Positions 1-8,357 of a DNA stretch of 61,130 nt are shown here, piece after piece (position 1 is the stretch's first letter; the number at the start of each line of letters is the position of its first letter). Under the pieces are notes generated by a model. It made no database searches, was not told where the DNA came from, and saw only the letters and a list, made by a program, of their open reading frames with translations. The position numbers and the translations under genes are program-made. This DNA comes from an uncultured Azohydromonas sp. (GTDB lineage Bacteria; Pseudomonadota; Gammaproteobacteria; Burkholderiales; Burkholderiaceae_C). Location of the stretch: contig NZ_CALAOH010000137.1 of NCBI RefSeq assembly GCF_937926365.1, positions 1 to 61,130 of the forward strand. The letters run 5' to 3'.

Positions 1-45
1 TCGCTCGACAGGCTGCTCAATTACGCCGGGATTCGGGAGCAGTGA
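1..45 (+). CDS. 3' end of an unidentified gene (partial)
   Basis: An open frame enters from the left edge and stops at TGA 43-45, giving the C-terminal residues SLDRLLNYAGIREQ. Too little remains to assign a family. It reads toward the H-NS-like gene but is separated from it by about 230 bases in which no further gene is visible. Confidence 0.3.
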   Translation, partial: SLDRLLNYAGIREQ

Positions 46-278
46 ACAACCCTGGTTCTGGGGGCGTGCCCGTTCGGCGAGACGGCGCTGCTCCTCGATA
101 GCCTCGAAAACGAGATCAAAGCTGCAGATCAAACGGCGAATTTAGATTCCACAGACGAGTACTTAGCTCGTCTCCGCGGCACGCAGAAACCGATGCATTC
201 GCGGGCGACTGCCGTGCTGACGTCACTGAGCCCGGCCACAGCTTTTCCTGCCCCGGCAACGCGGCATCATCACGCCCC

Positions 279-545
279 ATGTACCAAACCGAAGACAACA
301 TGCCCAAGGGCTGGGTCAGGCCCGTTGCCAAGCCCACCCGCGAATCCCTGAAGGCCCGCGTGGCCGAGCTGCGCGCCGAACTGGCCGAGGCCGAGGCGCG
401 GCTGCGTGAAATGGAAGAGGGGGCTCGATTGGAGGCGCTGGTGAAGATCAAGAACCTCATTCGTGCTTTTGAATTGACGCCGGCGGACCTGGGCCTTGTG
501 CCGGCACCAAAGCGCCGCGGCCGGCCGCGAAAGGCGGCGCCCTGA
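279..545 (+). CDS. Short H-NS-like protein lacking the usual C-terminal domain
   Basis: 88 aa. Residues 23-50 form a heptad-rich coiled coil (VAELRAELAEAEARLREMEE). The segment ALVKIKNLIRAFELTPADLG resembles the linker region of betaproteobacterial H-NS proteins. The protein stops right after an AT-hook-like KRRGRPRK, so the canonical H-NS DNA-binding domain (Y-R-D-P...W-S/T-G-R-G) is absent. It could bind AT-rich DNA through the hook or modulate full-length H-NS by mixed oligomers; that is inference. It ends 4 bases before the AcrVA2-like start, so the two are probably co-translated. A close paralogue lies inverted at 25329-25595 and a decayed one at 23385-23552. Confidence 0.75.
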   Translation: MYQTEDNMPKGWVRPVAKPTRESLKARVAELRAELAEAEARLREMEEGARLEALVKIKNLIRAFELTPADLGLVPAPKRRGRPRKAAP

Positions 546-549
546 CACG

Positions 550-1626
550 ATGGGCGTTCACCAGCACCGTGCTCGCCAGCGCCTGGACACCGTGGCGCCA
601 AGGTATCGCCCCATCTGGGACGCGATAGAGATAGCACGCCGCGATGCGGCGACCTGGCCGGCCCATGTCTACGTGACGTCTGCTGCAGCCGGCGAGGCGG
701 TAGCGGACACGCTGTGCTGCTCTCCCGAGCGAACCGTCGATGAACTGCTGAGCCTGGGCGAGCTCGGCATGGCCACGTTCATGTCAGCGGCCATCACGAT
801 GGGCACCTGGCGCATGACCCAGGGTATCTATCGCATCGACCCGGACCTCTACCCGGCGCTGATTGCCACCCCGGCGGCGAAGATCCCGGCCGATGTGCTT
901 ACCAGACTGCCCGAGTGGTGTTGTTATGTCGAGACGCCGGGCCTGCATTTGCCGCCGCACACGCCCGGCACGTCCGGCCCGCTGTTGCACGGCGCATGGG
1001 CACGGCTCGACGTGGGGAAGGCCGGCGCCCCACTGCTGGCCCTCACGCCCGACATCGACGAAACGGCGCCCCATCTGCCTCCGACGCAGCACATCGTGCT
1101 GAGCGCCGGCACGGTGGATGACGGCATCGAGGCCACGCTGCGCGAGTGGGAAGGTTCGGATGCGCCCATGGGCGGCATGTCGCCGCAGCTGGTCGTGAGC
1201 GAAGTCGCCGCCTGGGTACGCCCCGTGGTCAATGCCCTGCTCTACCTGTGCGCCGGTGCCGAGTTCACGCGTGGCGGCCAAGCCGCCACGCCGGCAAACC
1301 CACAGCCGGTGCCCACGAAGCGCGGGCCGCGGCTGTTCGCGCCGCAGCAGCCGACGACCTGGGACGTGGGCGTGCGCCTGGGAGCCGCGCTGCGCCGTGC
1401 CTACGCTGCGCGATGCGAGGCCTTGGGTGGCACGCATGCGGGACCGGTTCCGCATGTGCGCGTCGCGCATTGGCACGGCTTCCACACGGGGGCACGCAAA
1501 CGGGCAGACGGCAGCGAGATTCCGCTGGCGCAGCGGCCTCTGGACGTGCGGTGGCTGCCGCCTATTCCCGTGGGGATCGAGGACGTGGACAAGCTGGCCA
1601 GCGTCATTCGGCCTGTGACGGCATAA
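550..1626 (+). CDS. AcrVA2 family anti-CRISPR-like protein
   Basis: 358 aa from ATG 550; an upstream in-frame ATG at 496 lies inside the preceding gene and is rejected. I recognise the family from the overall pattern and the conserved C-terminal block (HVRVAHWHGFHTG ... LDVRWLPPIPVGIEDVD, about residues 310-350), typical of AcrVA2 homologues on mobile elements. AcrVA2 of Moraxella phages blocks type V-A CRISPR by interfering with Cas12a biogenesis. Whether this homologue targets Cas12a or another protein is unknown, because relatives are widespread in hosts without type V-A systems. The insert at residues 240-275 (GGQAATPANPQPVPTKRG...) looks disordered. The gene pairs with the H-NS-like gene upstream and is followed 16 bases later by the nuclease remnant. 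Confidence 0.75.
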   Translation: MGVHQHRARQRLDTVAPRYRPIWDAIEIARRDAATWPAHVYVTSAAAGEAVADTLCCSPERTVDELLSLGELGMATFMSAAITMGTWRMTQGIYRIDPDLYPALIATPAAKIPADVLTRLPEWCCYVETPGLHLPPHTPGTSGPLLHGAWARLDVGKAGAPLLALTPDIDETAPHLPPTQHIVLSAGTVDDGIEATLREWEGSDAPMGGMSPQLVVSEVAAWVRPVVNALLYLCAGAEFTRGGQAATPANPQPVPTKRGPRLFAPQQPTTWDVGVRLGAALRRAYAARCEALGGTHAGPVPHVRVAHWHGFHTGARKRADGSEIPLAQRPLDVRWLPPIPVGIEDVDKLASVIRPVTA

Positions 1627-1642
1627 GGTAGACACGCTGGCC

Positions 1643-1985
1643 ATGGCCACGACACTCCCGGCGCTACTGGTGTGCCTTGTCGTTGGGATCTCGGACGGCG
1701 ACACGTTGACGGTGCGCTGCGAAGCTGCGGCGCAGACGCTGCGCGTGCGGCTGGCGCAGGTAGACGCGCCCGAGAAGCGACAGCCCTTCGGTGAGCGCAG
1801 CCGCCAGGCGATGGCCGCGTTCTGTTTCCGGCAACAGGCTGAAATCCGACCGCAGGACACGGACCGCTACGGCCGCACTGTGGCGCATGTACGCTGTGCT
1901 GGCCGGGATGCCGGCACCGAGCAGGTACGCGCCGGAGTGGCATGGGCCCTACACCCGCTACCGGCCTGCGGCCGAGCTCGTGTAG
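1643..1985 (+). pseudogene. Thermonuclease (SNase-like) gene, frameshifted and truncated
   Basis: The first ~100 aa match SNase-fold nucleases: a hydrophobic start (LPALLVCLVVG), then ISDGDTLTVRC, VRLAQVDAPEK, FGERSRQ and DRYGRTVAHV, which hold the usual Arg/Glu/Arg catalytic positions. After EQVRAGVAWA the frame goes wrong. Removing one C from the run near 1945 restores the family continuation YTRYRPAAELV and a stop at 1983-1985; without the correction the frame runs to 2029. Even corrected, the gene lacks the usual C-terminal segment ending in GLW. It is probably an exported or periplasmic nuclease remnant. A base-calling error would explain the shift but not the truncation. Confidence 0.6.
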
Positions 1986-2189
1986 TTGGAACGGCAAGCA
2001 CGAGTTGGGCACCGCGGCTTGTGGGCTGATCCAGCGCCAGCGCCACCGTGGGATTGGCGTGCTGCATCGCGGCGCTGAGTGCCCTCACGCCTTCCCAGCC
2101 TTCAGGCACTATCTGCCCGGCAAGGCACGCATACATGGAGGTGAGGATTAGTACATCGCCGGACGTTACAGGATGTATATAGTTGCGCC

Positions 2190-3035
2190 ATGACCCAACA
2201 TCGATTTGGCGGCATGTGGACTCAGGACAAGCTGGGTGTCCTGCAGAAGTACCTGGGGTTCTACACGCAAGCGTTGAAGGCGCAACCGTTCGAATTGGTC
2301 TACATCGACGCTTTCGCCGGCACTGGCCGTTGTCGCATCAAGACTGGCCGAGGGCAGAGCGAGACCATTGACGGGTCGGCAACGATTGCTCTGAACTGCG
2401 CTCCTGCTTTCAGCCGCTACCACTTCATCGAGAAGAAGCCCAAGCATGTGCTGGAGTTGCGGGCATTGTTGGCAACTCACGCCAACGGCGGGCGCGCCAT
2501 GCTGGAACCTGGTCGGGCGGAGGATGCGCTGCCTGGCATCCTGGGTAGGTACAACTGGCGACGTACTCGCGGGGTGCTGTTCCTTGATCCTTATGGCCTG
2601 CAATGCACTTGGCAGACGCTGGAGCGAATTCGTGAGACTGCGGCGTTGGACGTATTTTTCTTGGTCAGCCTGAGTGGGTTGTACCGGCAAGCAGCGGTGG
2701 ACGAAAAGGCGATTGACGAGGGAAAGGCGGCACGACTGACGGCTTTCCTCGGGACCGACGCTTGGCGAACAGCCCTCTATACGAATGAGCAGTTCGACTT
2801 TTTCGACGGCTCAACTGTGACGCGATATCCGGGATACCAGGACATCCTTCGGTTCACGACCGAGAGATTGCGCAGCCTGTTCCCGCGTGTCGAGGAGCCA
2901 TTGCTGCTGCGCCAGGGGAATGGCAAGGGCGCACCGTTGTTCGCCCTCTACTTCGCGGTAGCTAATCCACACCGCGCTGCCGTAGATCTGGCTGGGCGTG
3001 TCGCTCGCAACATCCTTAGCAAGCTGCGCTGCTAA
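2190..3035 (+). CDS. tcmP: Three-Cys-motif partner protein TcmP
   Basis: 281 aa. The N-terminal pattern MWTQDKLGVLQKYLGFYTQAL followed by FELVYIDAFAGTGRC is the hallmark of the TcmP family, which pairs with proteins carrying a three-Cys motif. The YIDAFAGTGR segment (about residues 38-47) and LFLDPYGL (about 131-138) look like motif I and motif IV of Rossmann methyltransferases, so a SAM-dependent or SAM-derived fold is likely (inference). The true function is not established. The 3' end overlaps the 3' end of the convergent DUF5131 gene by 20 bases. No clear ribosome binding site precedes the ATG, and a TATATA sequence lies about 10 bases upstream of it. Confidence 0.85.
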   Translation: MTQHRFGGMWTQDKLGVLQKYLGFYTQALKAQPFELVYIDAFAGTGRCRIKTGRGQSETIDGSATIALNCAPAFSRYHFIEKKPKHVLELRALLATHANGGRAMLEPGRAEDALPGILGRYNWRRTRGVLFLDPYGLQCTWQTLERIRETAALDVFFLVSLSGLYRQAAVDEKAIDEGKAARLTAFLGTDAWRTALYTNEQFDFFDGSTVTRYPGYQDILRFTTERLRSLFPRVEEPLLLRQGNGKGAPLFALYFAVANPHRAAVDLAGRVARNILSKLRC

Positions 3036-3771
3036 CCACGCGCACTGGGAAGTCGTTCCAGCGCTGGCCGGCAAGTTCTCGGCCGTTGCGCTTTTTGTCG
3101 CGGCGCACACCGTCGGGCCCCCAGGCCCCCCACTGCTTGAAGAAGAAAGCCACACCTTGAGCAAGCGCTTGGCGGCGCACGCTATCGGCCCAGGCCTCTT
3201 TCATCGGACGTGCCTTGACGCCGCTCTCGCCTCCAACGATGACCCAGTGGATGCCGGTGAGGTCCAGCTGGCCCAGATCCTCCAGCAATGGTTCTACCGA
3301 CAAGAAACGCACTGACGCAGCCTGGACCTGCTGCAGCTGCGCGATACGCGGCACTCCGTACTTACGATCTTCCACAGACACGCCCAGCCACACGTTGTCC
3401 GGGCAACGGCGTGAAGCAAAGAAGGTCGGAAGGCGCTCGGCCCGTTTAGTGAGCACTTGGTAGGTGTGCTGCGGCGTGCGCGTGCACACGTCCAACACCT
3501 GCTCTATGAAGGCGTCCGGCACGCCTTCATGGAACAGGTCAGACATCGAATTGACGAAGTAAGTGGTTGGCGTCTTGCGCCGTAGCGGCTGCTCCAGCCT
3601 TTGCGGGTGCAACGTCAGCTCGAAGCCTCGGTCATAGCCGGCCGCACCCATGGCCTTGAGCCTACGTGCCATCGTCTCGGCATAGCAGTGCTTGCACCCC
3701 GGTGACACCTTTGTGCATCCGGTGACCGGATTCCAGGTGTGTTCGGTCCACTCAATCGACGACTCAGCCAT
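3016..3771 (-). CDS. DUF5131 / phage Gp37-Gp68 family protein with three-Cys motif
   Basis: 251 aa from ATG 3771, chosen over an ATG at 3786 because GGAG lies 5 bases upstream. The N-terminus IEWTEHTWNPVTGC continues as CTKVSPGCKHCYA, giving a C-x6-C-x2-C cluster (Cys19, 26, 29) like a radical-SAM iron-sulfur site. The conserved YFVNSMSDLFHEGVP, WLGVSVED and FLSVEPLLEDLG, and the later IVGGESG and FFFKQWG, define the Gp37/Gp68 family. It is the expected three-Cys partner of TcmP but is convergent here rather than co-directional. Members occur in phages and mobile elements, and their biochemical role is unresolved. Confidence 0.88.
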   Translation of the reverse strand: MAESSIEWTEHTWNPVTGCTKVSPGCKHCYAETMARRLKAMGAAGYDRGFELTLHPQRLEQPLRRKTPTTYFVNSMSDLFHEGVPDAFIEQVLDVCTRTPQHTYQVLTKRAERLPTFFASRRCPDNVWLGVSVEDRKYGVPRIAQLQQVQAASVRFLSVEPLLEDLGQLDLTGIHWVIVGGESGVKARPMKEAWADSVRRQALAQGVAFFFKQWGAWGPDGVRRDKKRNGRELAGQRWNDFPVRVVSSAAC

Positions 3772-3916
3772 GTTTTCTCCAGGCATGAGTGTAGGGCTCG
3801 AAGCTGTAAATTCTTACATGCTTAGCAGCGGCGCATGTCCGTGTGGTGGGCGTCCGAGGCCCTGACACGGACTGCCAGAATCCAGCCCATCGAATTTCCA
3901 CGAGGGGCCACCATCC

Positions 3917-4270
3917 ATGTCCGCGAGCAGCGATGCCGATACACTGCCCGAGCGCCCGAAGCGCGGCCGACCGAAGCTTTTTACCGAGCCGTTCTACCCG
4001 GAACTGCCTGAACCCACTGGAGAGCAGGTGCGTGATCTTCGGGTGCGTATGGGGTGGACGCTGAGCTACACCGCCGGCGTCGTGGGCCTCACGGATAGCT
4101 CGGCCGTCAGCGAGATCGAACGTGGCGAGGACCGCCGAGGCACACCACGCAGACTCAACAGCTGGCGCTGGACCTTGATGCTGCTTGCGGCAGGCGAACA
4201 TCCAACGCTGGTCCTCTCTCCGCGCACCGAGCCAATCACGGCACCGCTGGCGCCAACCTCTCCGGAGTAG
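3917..4270 (+). CDS. XRE-type helix-turn-helix protein
   Basis: 117 aa. The central segment EQVRDLRVRMGWTLSYTAG, continuing through LTDSSAVSEIERGE, fits a HTH_XRE fold with the recognition helix around SSAVSEIERG. The N-terminal KRGRPKLF is AT-hook-like and the C-terminus is proline-rich. It is probably a DNA-binding regulator of this small accessory region. Its 3' end overlaps the 3' end of the opposite-strand gene at 4236-4832. No cognate operator could be assigned. Confidence 0.65.
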   Translation: MSASSDADTLPERPKRGRPKLFTEPFYPELPEPTGEQVRDLRVRMGWTLSYTAGVVGLTDSSAVSEIERGEDRRGTPRRLNSWRWTLMLLAAGEHPTLVLSPRTEPITAPLAPTSPE

Positions 4271-4832
4271 CACTGCAGTTGCAGTGACAGGCGCCAGAGC
4301 CGCGCGGCTGGTAGGCCCACTCGATCACGCGCGCCGCCACGGGCTGCCCAGCGGCTGAAAGCCACTCCGCGCCACTCCACAGGCAGCCACCTTCAACGAG
4401 CGAGCCACCTGACGTCTGCACGCGCAGCAGCACGCTCCTGAACGGGCGCGGCATGGCGCCTGGCACCGGCGGGAACCAAATGATGGTTTCGCGGCCCAGC
4501 GGCCGGGCGCGCGCCTTGCGCCGCGGCATCTCCACCGGCTCGGGAAATTCATGCGCGTGCCGCGCATCGACGTACACGCCGGGCACCTTGCCCTTGCACG
4601 GGCGCAGGTTCACGAGCAGGCGATTTCTCACCAGGCTGTAGAAGCTGTGCCGTGCGCCCTCCCCAAACTCGGCTTCAACGGCCTGCGTGGTGCGCGGCAC
4701 ACGACAGAACGCCACGATGCGCTTGCCAAAGGAGCCGTACTGGAAGCCACCACCGCGGCCGGACATGGGCCGTGCCCGCTGAGGTGCCGGCGCCACTGCT
4801 GGTGCTGCGCGATCAGTGCACGTCGTTGCCAT
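4236..4832 (-). CDS. Hypothetical protein, last gene of the phage-type recombination block
   Basis: 198 aa from ATG 4832, chosen because GGAG sits 8 bases upstream. No family recognised. Residues 25-75 (GGFQYGSFGKRIVAFCRVPR and the following charged segment) could form a winged-helix-like domain. The rest is basic and proline-rich with a Cys pair near the C-terminus (GACHCNCS). It is co-directional with the recombination genes upstream and is probably transcribed with them. Confidence 0.5.
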   Translation of the reverse strand: MATTCTDRAAPAVAPAPQRARPMSGRGGGFQYGSFGKRIVAFCRVPRTTQAVEAEFGEGARHSFYSLVRNRLLVNLRPCKGKVPGVYVDARHAHEFPEPVEMPRRKARARPLGRETIIWFPPVPGAMPRPFRSVLLRVQTSGGSLVEGGCLWSGAEWLSAAGQPVAARVIEWAYQPRGSGACHCNCSATPERLAPAVP

Positions 4833-4985
4833 CGTCTTTGCTCCAATGCTTGACCCAAGAGGGGGAAGAAGAAAGGGCGGCAGCGCGTGCGCTGCGCGAG
4901 ATGGGAAGCAAGGGGGAGGACGGAGAAGCACCCCACCGCCGCTGGTGTCGCCCTGAAAACCTGTTCGACTTGGCGGCTGTTGCCG

Positions 4986-6245
4986 TCAGGGAGCAGTGCG
5001 GCGGCGCGGCGGCGGCACGGGAGCCGCAGGCGGTTGCTGGCGTGGCGGTTGGCCCAGCCCCGCACGCAGCCGCGCGTGCATGTCGGTGAGCGTGGCGCGC
5101 AAGTCCTCGTCCAGCACGTCCCGCAGTTGCTCGCCCAGGGCATCGAGCGTGTCGGCGTCGCCCTTGTCAGCCGCGCGCTGCATCTGCTCGGCGAAAGCGT
5201 CGGCGTCGAAGCCGCGGCGGGCCTGAGGCGGCGGCGCCATCGGGCGGTCGGGCGCAGAGGCCGCAGCCGGTGCTGGCGCGGCCTCGGGCTCTTGCCCCTC
5301 GCCTTCGGCCGCAGGTGCCGGCGCCGGTACCGCTGATGGCCTCGCGCGCTCGCGAAGCATCGCCTTGGCCTTGTCGGCAGCGGTGGGCGCCTGACCAGCA
5401 GCGCCAGCACCGCTTTCGCCTTGCGCATCGTTGGCCGCCGGCGCCACTTCCACCGGTTCGAACCAGTCGGCGGGCGTGCTCATCTCGTCGCGCAGGCTGA
5501 CGTAGATGCGCTTCAAGCCCACCACCTGCGCCGGCTGAATCGACTCGATGCGGCGCTGGATGCGGCGCTCGATCTGCTCCTTGGTCACGCCGAACTCCCC
5601 GGCGAAGGTGTCGAGCAGCCGCTTGATGCCCTCGGGGCTGGTGTCGGCCTTGGCACGCAGCGTGGCGCTGGCCTGCTCCATCGCCATTTCCGTCACGTCT
5701 CCCGGGATCTGCGCCAGGATGCACGCCCGCTTGCGCCGCGCGGCCTGGTTGGCGCACAGCTCGTAGATGTCGCGCTCGTCCTTGAGCCGGTAGCCGCCAT
5801 GCTTGGTGTCGCGCCAGTGGCGCACGAAAAACTGGATGACCTCGCGGTTGTTGGTTTCGTGGTCAACGCAAAACGCTTCGACCTCGGACACGCCCACGCC
5901 GTCAGGGGCGACGTAGCGGCCGATCTCACGCCACCCGCTGCTGACGTTGCCCCAGCTCTGGGCCATCGCTTCAGCGGCGCGGATGCTCGGGCCGACCACA
6001 TCGCTGCCGCCACGGCTGTACTGGTACTGGGCTTTCTCGGCCAGGGTCTGCCGAGTAAAGGAATTCCTGATCCGGTCCGTGGCGCGGATCACATCGCGAG
6101 GAAAGCGCTTGGCCATCATCGCCAGCGCCATGACCTCGGCGCTCTCTCGGGCCTGCACCGCCCGCGCGCCGGCCCCTTCGGCCACGCTGCGGGAAGCGCC
6201 CGGCGCGGCGTCGAACGGGTTCTGGATGACTTCGATCTCGCTCAT
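4986..6245 (-). CDS. Phage-type recombination protein (candidate single-strand annealing partner)
   Basis: 419 aa from ATG 6245 with AGGAG upstream; the longer upstream frame is not used. The core (residues 30-260: AKRFPRDVIRATDRIRNSF, YQYSRGGSDVVGPSIRAAEA, ACILAQIPGDV) matches a conserved phage and plasmid protein regularly found next to YqaJ exonucleases. That neighbourhood suggests an annealing or recombination-mediator role, as in RecT/Redβ systems; sequence alone does not prove it. The C-terminal third (about 290-419) is Ala/Pro/Glu-rich and probably disordered, possibly an SSB- or exonuclease-binding tail. Confidence 0.6.
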   Translation of the reverse strand: MSEIEVIQNPFDAAPGASRSVAEGAGARAVQARESAEVMALAMMAKRFPRDVIRATDRIRNSFTRQTLAEKAQYQYSRGGSDVVGPSIRAAEAMAQSWGNVSSGWREIGRYVAPDGVGVSEVEAFCVDHETNNREVIQFFVRHWRDTKHGGYRLKDERDIYELCANQAARRKRACILAQIPGDVTEMAMEQASATLRAKADTSPEGIKRLLDTFAGEFGVTKEQIERRIQRRIESIQPAQVVGLKRIYVSLRDEMSTPADWFEPVEVAPAANDAQGESGAGAAGQAPTAADKAKAMLRERARPSAVPAPAPAAEGEGQEPEAAPAPAAASAPDRPMAPPPQARRGFDADAFAEQMQRAADKGDADTLDALGEQLRDVLDEDLRATLTDMHARLRAGLGQPPRQQPPAAPVPPPRRRTAP

Positions 6246-6310
6246 GTCGTTCTCCTGTGGAGGTGGACAGGGAAGGCCCTTGCTGCGCGCGCCAGCCTTC
6301 CCAAAAAGGC

Positions 6311-7210
6311 TCACTTGTCGTCCTTGAGCCGGAACTGCCGCCCTGGCTCGCCGGTGCGCAGGAACTCCCGATACAGCGTCGGGTGCGCGGCCTCGAAGGC
6401 TGCGGCGTCGAAGCGCCGCGCGGGCTTGGTGGCCCGCCATGTGGCGAGGGTGTGGCCCGTCGGGTCCACCAGCGTGTCGCGCTCACCCAGGGCGCCCATG
6501 AGCAGCGCCTTCAGGGCGGCCTCGGTGGCGTCCAGTTGCTCACGCTGCGCCTTGATGGCGTGCAGGTCGCGGGCCGCGCGCAGCACTTCGGCGTTGGCTG
6601 TCACCTGCTCGGCACGGCTGGCATGTCCGAAGCGCGCCAGCATGTCGTCCAGCGTGACGGGTTCCGGCGGTTCGCCGCGCTCCACAAGCCGCCAGAACTC
6701 ATTGACGCCGTCCTCGATCAGCTCCTGCAGCTCGCGGTCGGCCTCGACCACGAATTCGTCGTACTCCGCGCCGCCGAACAGGACCGGCACGAAGGACACC
6801 GCCTCACCCGAAAGCAGCAGTTCTTGCTGGACCTGCAAGAGGTAGTGCTGCGGTATGTCAGGCGAGCCGGACTCGCCCCATCCCTGTCGAGTACGCGCGG
6901 TCTTGGCCTGCACGGAGAAGCGGCCGGGCACCCAGGCGTCCAAGTGCGCAAGAAGACGCCCGCGCCGCATGGTGTCGGGCGCAACGATCAGCAGATCATC
7001 AGGGTGCGCGCGCTGGAACTCGGAAAGGATGAAGGGCTCGGCCGCCAGGCCAAAGCGCATCGCCAGGTTGTCCGGGCCTTCCGGTGCCTCGCCGCGCTTG
7101 ACCCGGTACAGATCGAACCGGGTCTGGTACGGACTCAGCCCCAGGGCCGCGGCGCATTCCGAAGCGCCCACGCCGGTGCGGCGCAGCGCCTTCTGAGCGT
7201 CAGAAAGCAT
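6311..7210 (-). CDS. YqaJ family viral-type exonuclease
   Basis: 299 aa. The N-terminus RRTGVGASECAAALGLSPYQ, the HLDAWV segment with following VQAKTAR, and QHYLLQVQQELLLSG are characteristic of the YqaJ branch of PD-(D/E)XK nucleases. The Lys of QAK and Asp of HLD are the likely active-site residues. In phages such exonucleases resect double-strand ends so that an annealing protein can pair single strands. Here the likely partner is the next gene downstream (4986-6245). Confidence 0.88.
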   Translation of the reverse strand: MLSDAQKALRRTGVGASECAAALGLSPYQTRFDLYRVKRGEAPEGPDNLAMRFGLAAEPFILSEFQRAHPDDLLIVAPDTMRRGRLLAHLDAWVPGRFSVQAKTARTRQGWGESGSPDIPQHYLLQVQQELLLSGEAVSFVPVLFGGAEYDEFVVEADRELQELIEDGVNEFWRLVERGEPPEPVTLDDMLARFGHASRAEQVTANAEVLRAARDLHAIKAQREQLDATEAALKALLMGALGERDTLVDPTGHTLATWRATKPARRFDAAAFEAAHPTLYREFLRTGEPGRQFRLKDDK

Positions 7211-7225
7211 GGCGCGGCCTTCCCC

Positions 7226-7924
7226 TCAGAACGGGCAGCCGTTGGGGCACTCCCAGGCACTGGCCTTGACCAGCAGCCGGAACGAGCCGCGACAACTCAT
7301 GTCGCCGCACCATGCGCCGCCGCGCTCGAACACCACGCCCAGGCGCTGCGGCTTGATGAGCGACACGCGCCCGATGCGCCCGTCCATGCCCTGCACCGTG
7401 TCGCCCAGCGCCAGCGGCTCGCCGTAGGGGTCGAAGGCCGGGCTACTGGTCATGGCCGCGTGTTCGTCGTCGCCCTCGGCTGGCGGCGCGAGCACCAGGT
7501 ATTCCGGCAAGAAGGTCCAGTGCTCGCTGTCCAGGCGGACCAACACCAGCCCGAGCAAGGCGCATCCCGGGTGCCCGATCACGACGCCCTCGCGGCCGGC
7601 CACGGCGGCGGCTTCGTCAGGCTCGAACGGGTGCCGCTCGTGCGTCAGCAACTCACCCACCGTGGCATCGACCCGCACGCGCTGTCCCGGCCGGAACGCG
7701 GAGCGTGGCATGGGGCGCCCGTCGCCCTCGATCCGATCCCAGCCGCGCAACGGGTCATCCTTCGGGGCGAAAGACAGCCGCCCGTGCTCGTCGGCATTGA
7801 TGGTGCCCAGCGGCGTGCTGCGGCTCGCCAACAGCGCCAGCCGCTCGCGCAGGTGCGGCTTGAGCATGGCCCGGCGAGCGTCGGCGAGGCGGTTACCGAT
7901 GACGGGGCCAAGAGCGTTCGACAT
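7226..7924 (-). CDS. Hypothetical protein of the recombination block
   Basis: 232 aa, not recognised as a known family. It has alternating small beta-rich segments (GQRVRVDATVGELL, AGREGVVIGHPGCALLGLVL, LALGDTVQGMDGRIGRVSLI) suggesting SH3-like barrels, and a short C-terminal Cys-containing tail (ECPNGCPF). It ends 15 bases before the YqaJ start and so is probably in the same transcript. Confidence 0.55.
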   Translation of the reverse strand: MSNALGPVIGNRLADARRAMLKPHLRERLALLASRSTPLGTINADEHGRLSFAPKDDPLRGWDRIEGDGRPMPRSAFRPGQRVRVDATVGELLTHERHPFEPDEAAAVAGREGVVIGHPGCALLGLVLVRLDSEHWTFLPEYLVLAPPAEGDDEHAAMTSSPAFDPYGEPLALGDTVQGMDGRIGRVSLIKPQRLGVVFERGGAWCGDMSCRGSFRLLVKASAWECPNGCPF

Positions 7925-7978
7925 GGCAGGTACTCCAACAAGGTCGGCAAGAAGGGCCGCCGACCGAGGCCCAGTGAC

Positions 7979-8143
7979 TCAGAGCGAGAAGGCCGGCGCG
8001 GACAGCAGCGCCAGCACCAGCCCTGCAATGCACCCGGCGACTTCCCAGGCGAAGGAGCCGGTGCGGTCGTTGCGCGTGTGCGTGAAGGCGTCAGCCACGG
8101 CCTGCTCGGCCAGGGCCGCATCGGTGGCGTAGAGGTCACCCAT
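7979..8143 (-). CDS. Small membrane-anchored hypothetical protein
   Basis: 54 aa (begins MGDLYATDAALAEQAVADAF). A soluble N-terminal half is followed by one hydrophobic segment (VAGCIAGLVLALLSAPAF). It overlaps the upstream gene by 8 bases, which supports translation as part of this compact operon. No family recognised. Confidence 0.5.
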   Translation of the reverse strand: MGDLYATDAALAEQAVADAFTHTRNDRTGSFAWEVAGCIAGLVLALLSAPAFSL

Positions 8144-8357
8144 GGCGGCGCTCCAGATCGCGTATCGGGCAGTCTTCGCCCGACTGGCAGCGGTGTCCGA
8201 ACCGGCAAGGCGGGCAGTCCGGGTCGCTCAGTTCCTCGGCAACGCACTCGGCCTCGTGGTGTCCGACCAGGACCAGGATGCGAATGCGCTGCACCGGGTT
8301 GATAGGCAGGTGTGCGGTCAGCAGATGGATCGCTGACTGATGGGTGGCGCTGCTCAT
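8136..8357 (-). CDS. Small Cys-rich hypothetical protein
   Basis: 73 aa. The C-terminal half holds five cysteines with His and Asp (CPPCRFGHRCQSGEDCP plus an earlier Cys), a plausible zinc-binding knuckle. It overlaps the upstream gene by an ATGA arrangement (8354-8357) and the downstream gene by 8 bases, so it is embedded in the operon. Function unknown. Confidence 0.55.
   Translation of the reverse strand: MSSATHQSAIHLLTAHLPINPVQRIRILVLVGHHEAECVAEELSDPDCPPCRFGHRCQSGEDCPIRDLERRHG

Noticed and set aside
6257..8302. A 681-codon rightward frame across the YqaJ region
   Set aside because: Antisense to several overlapping leftward genes with good ribosome binding sites, and the product has no domain.
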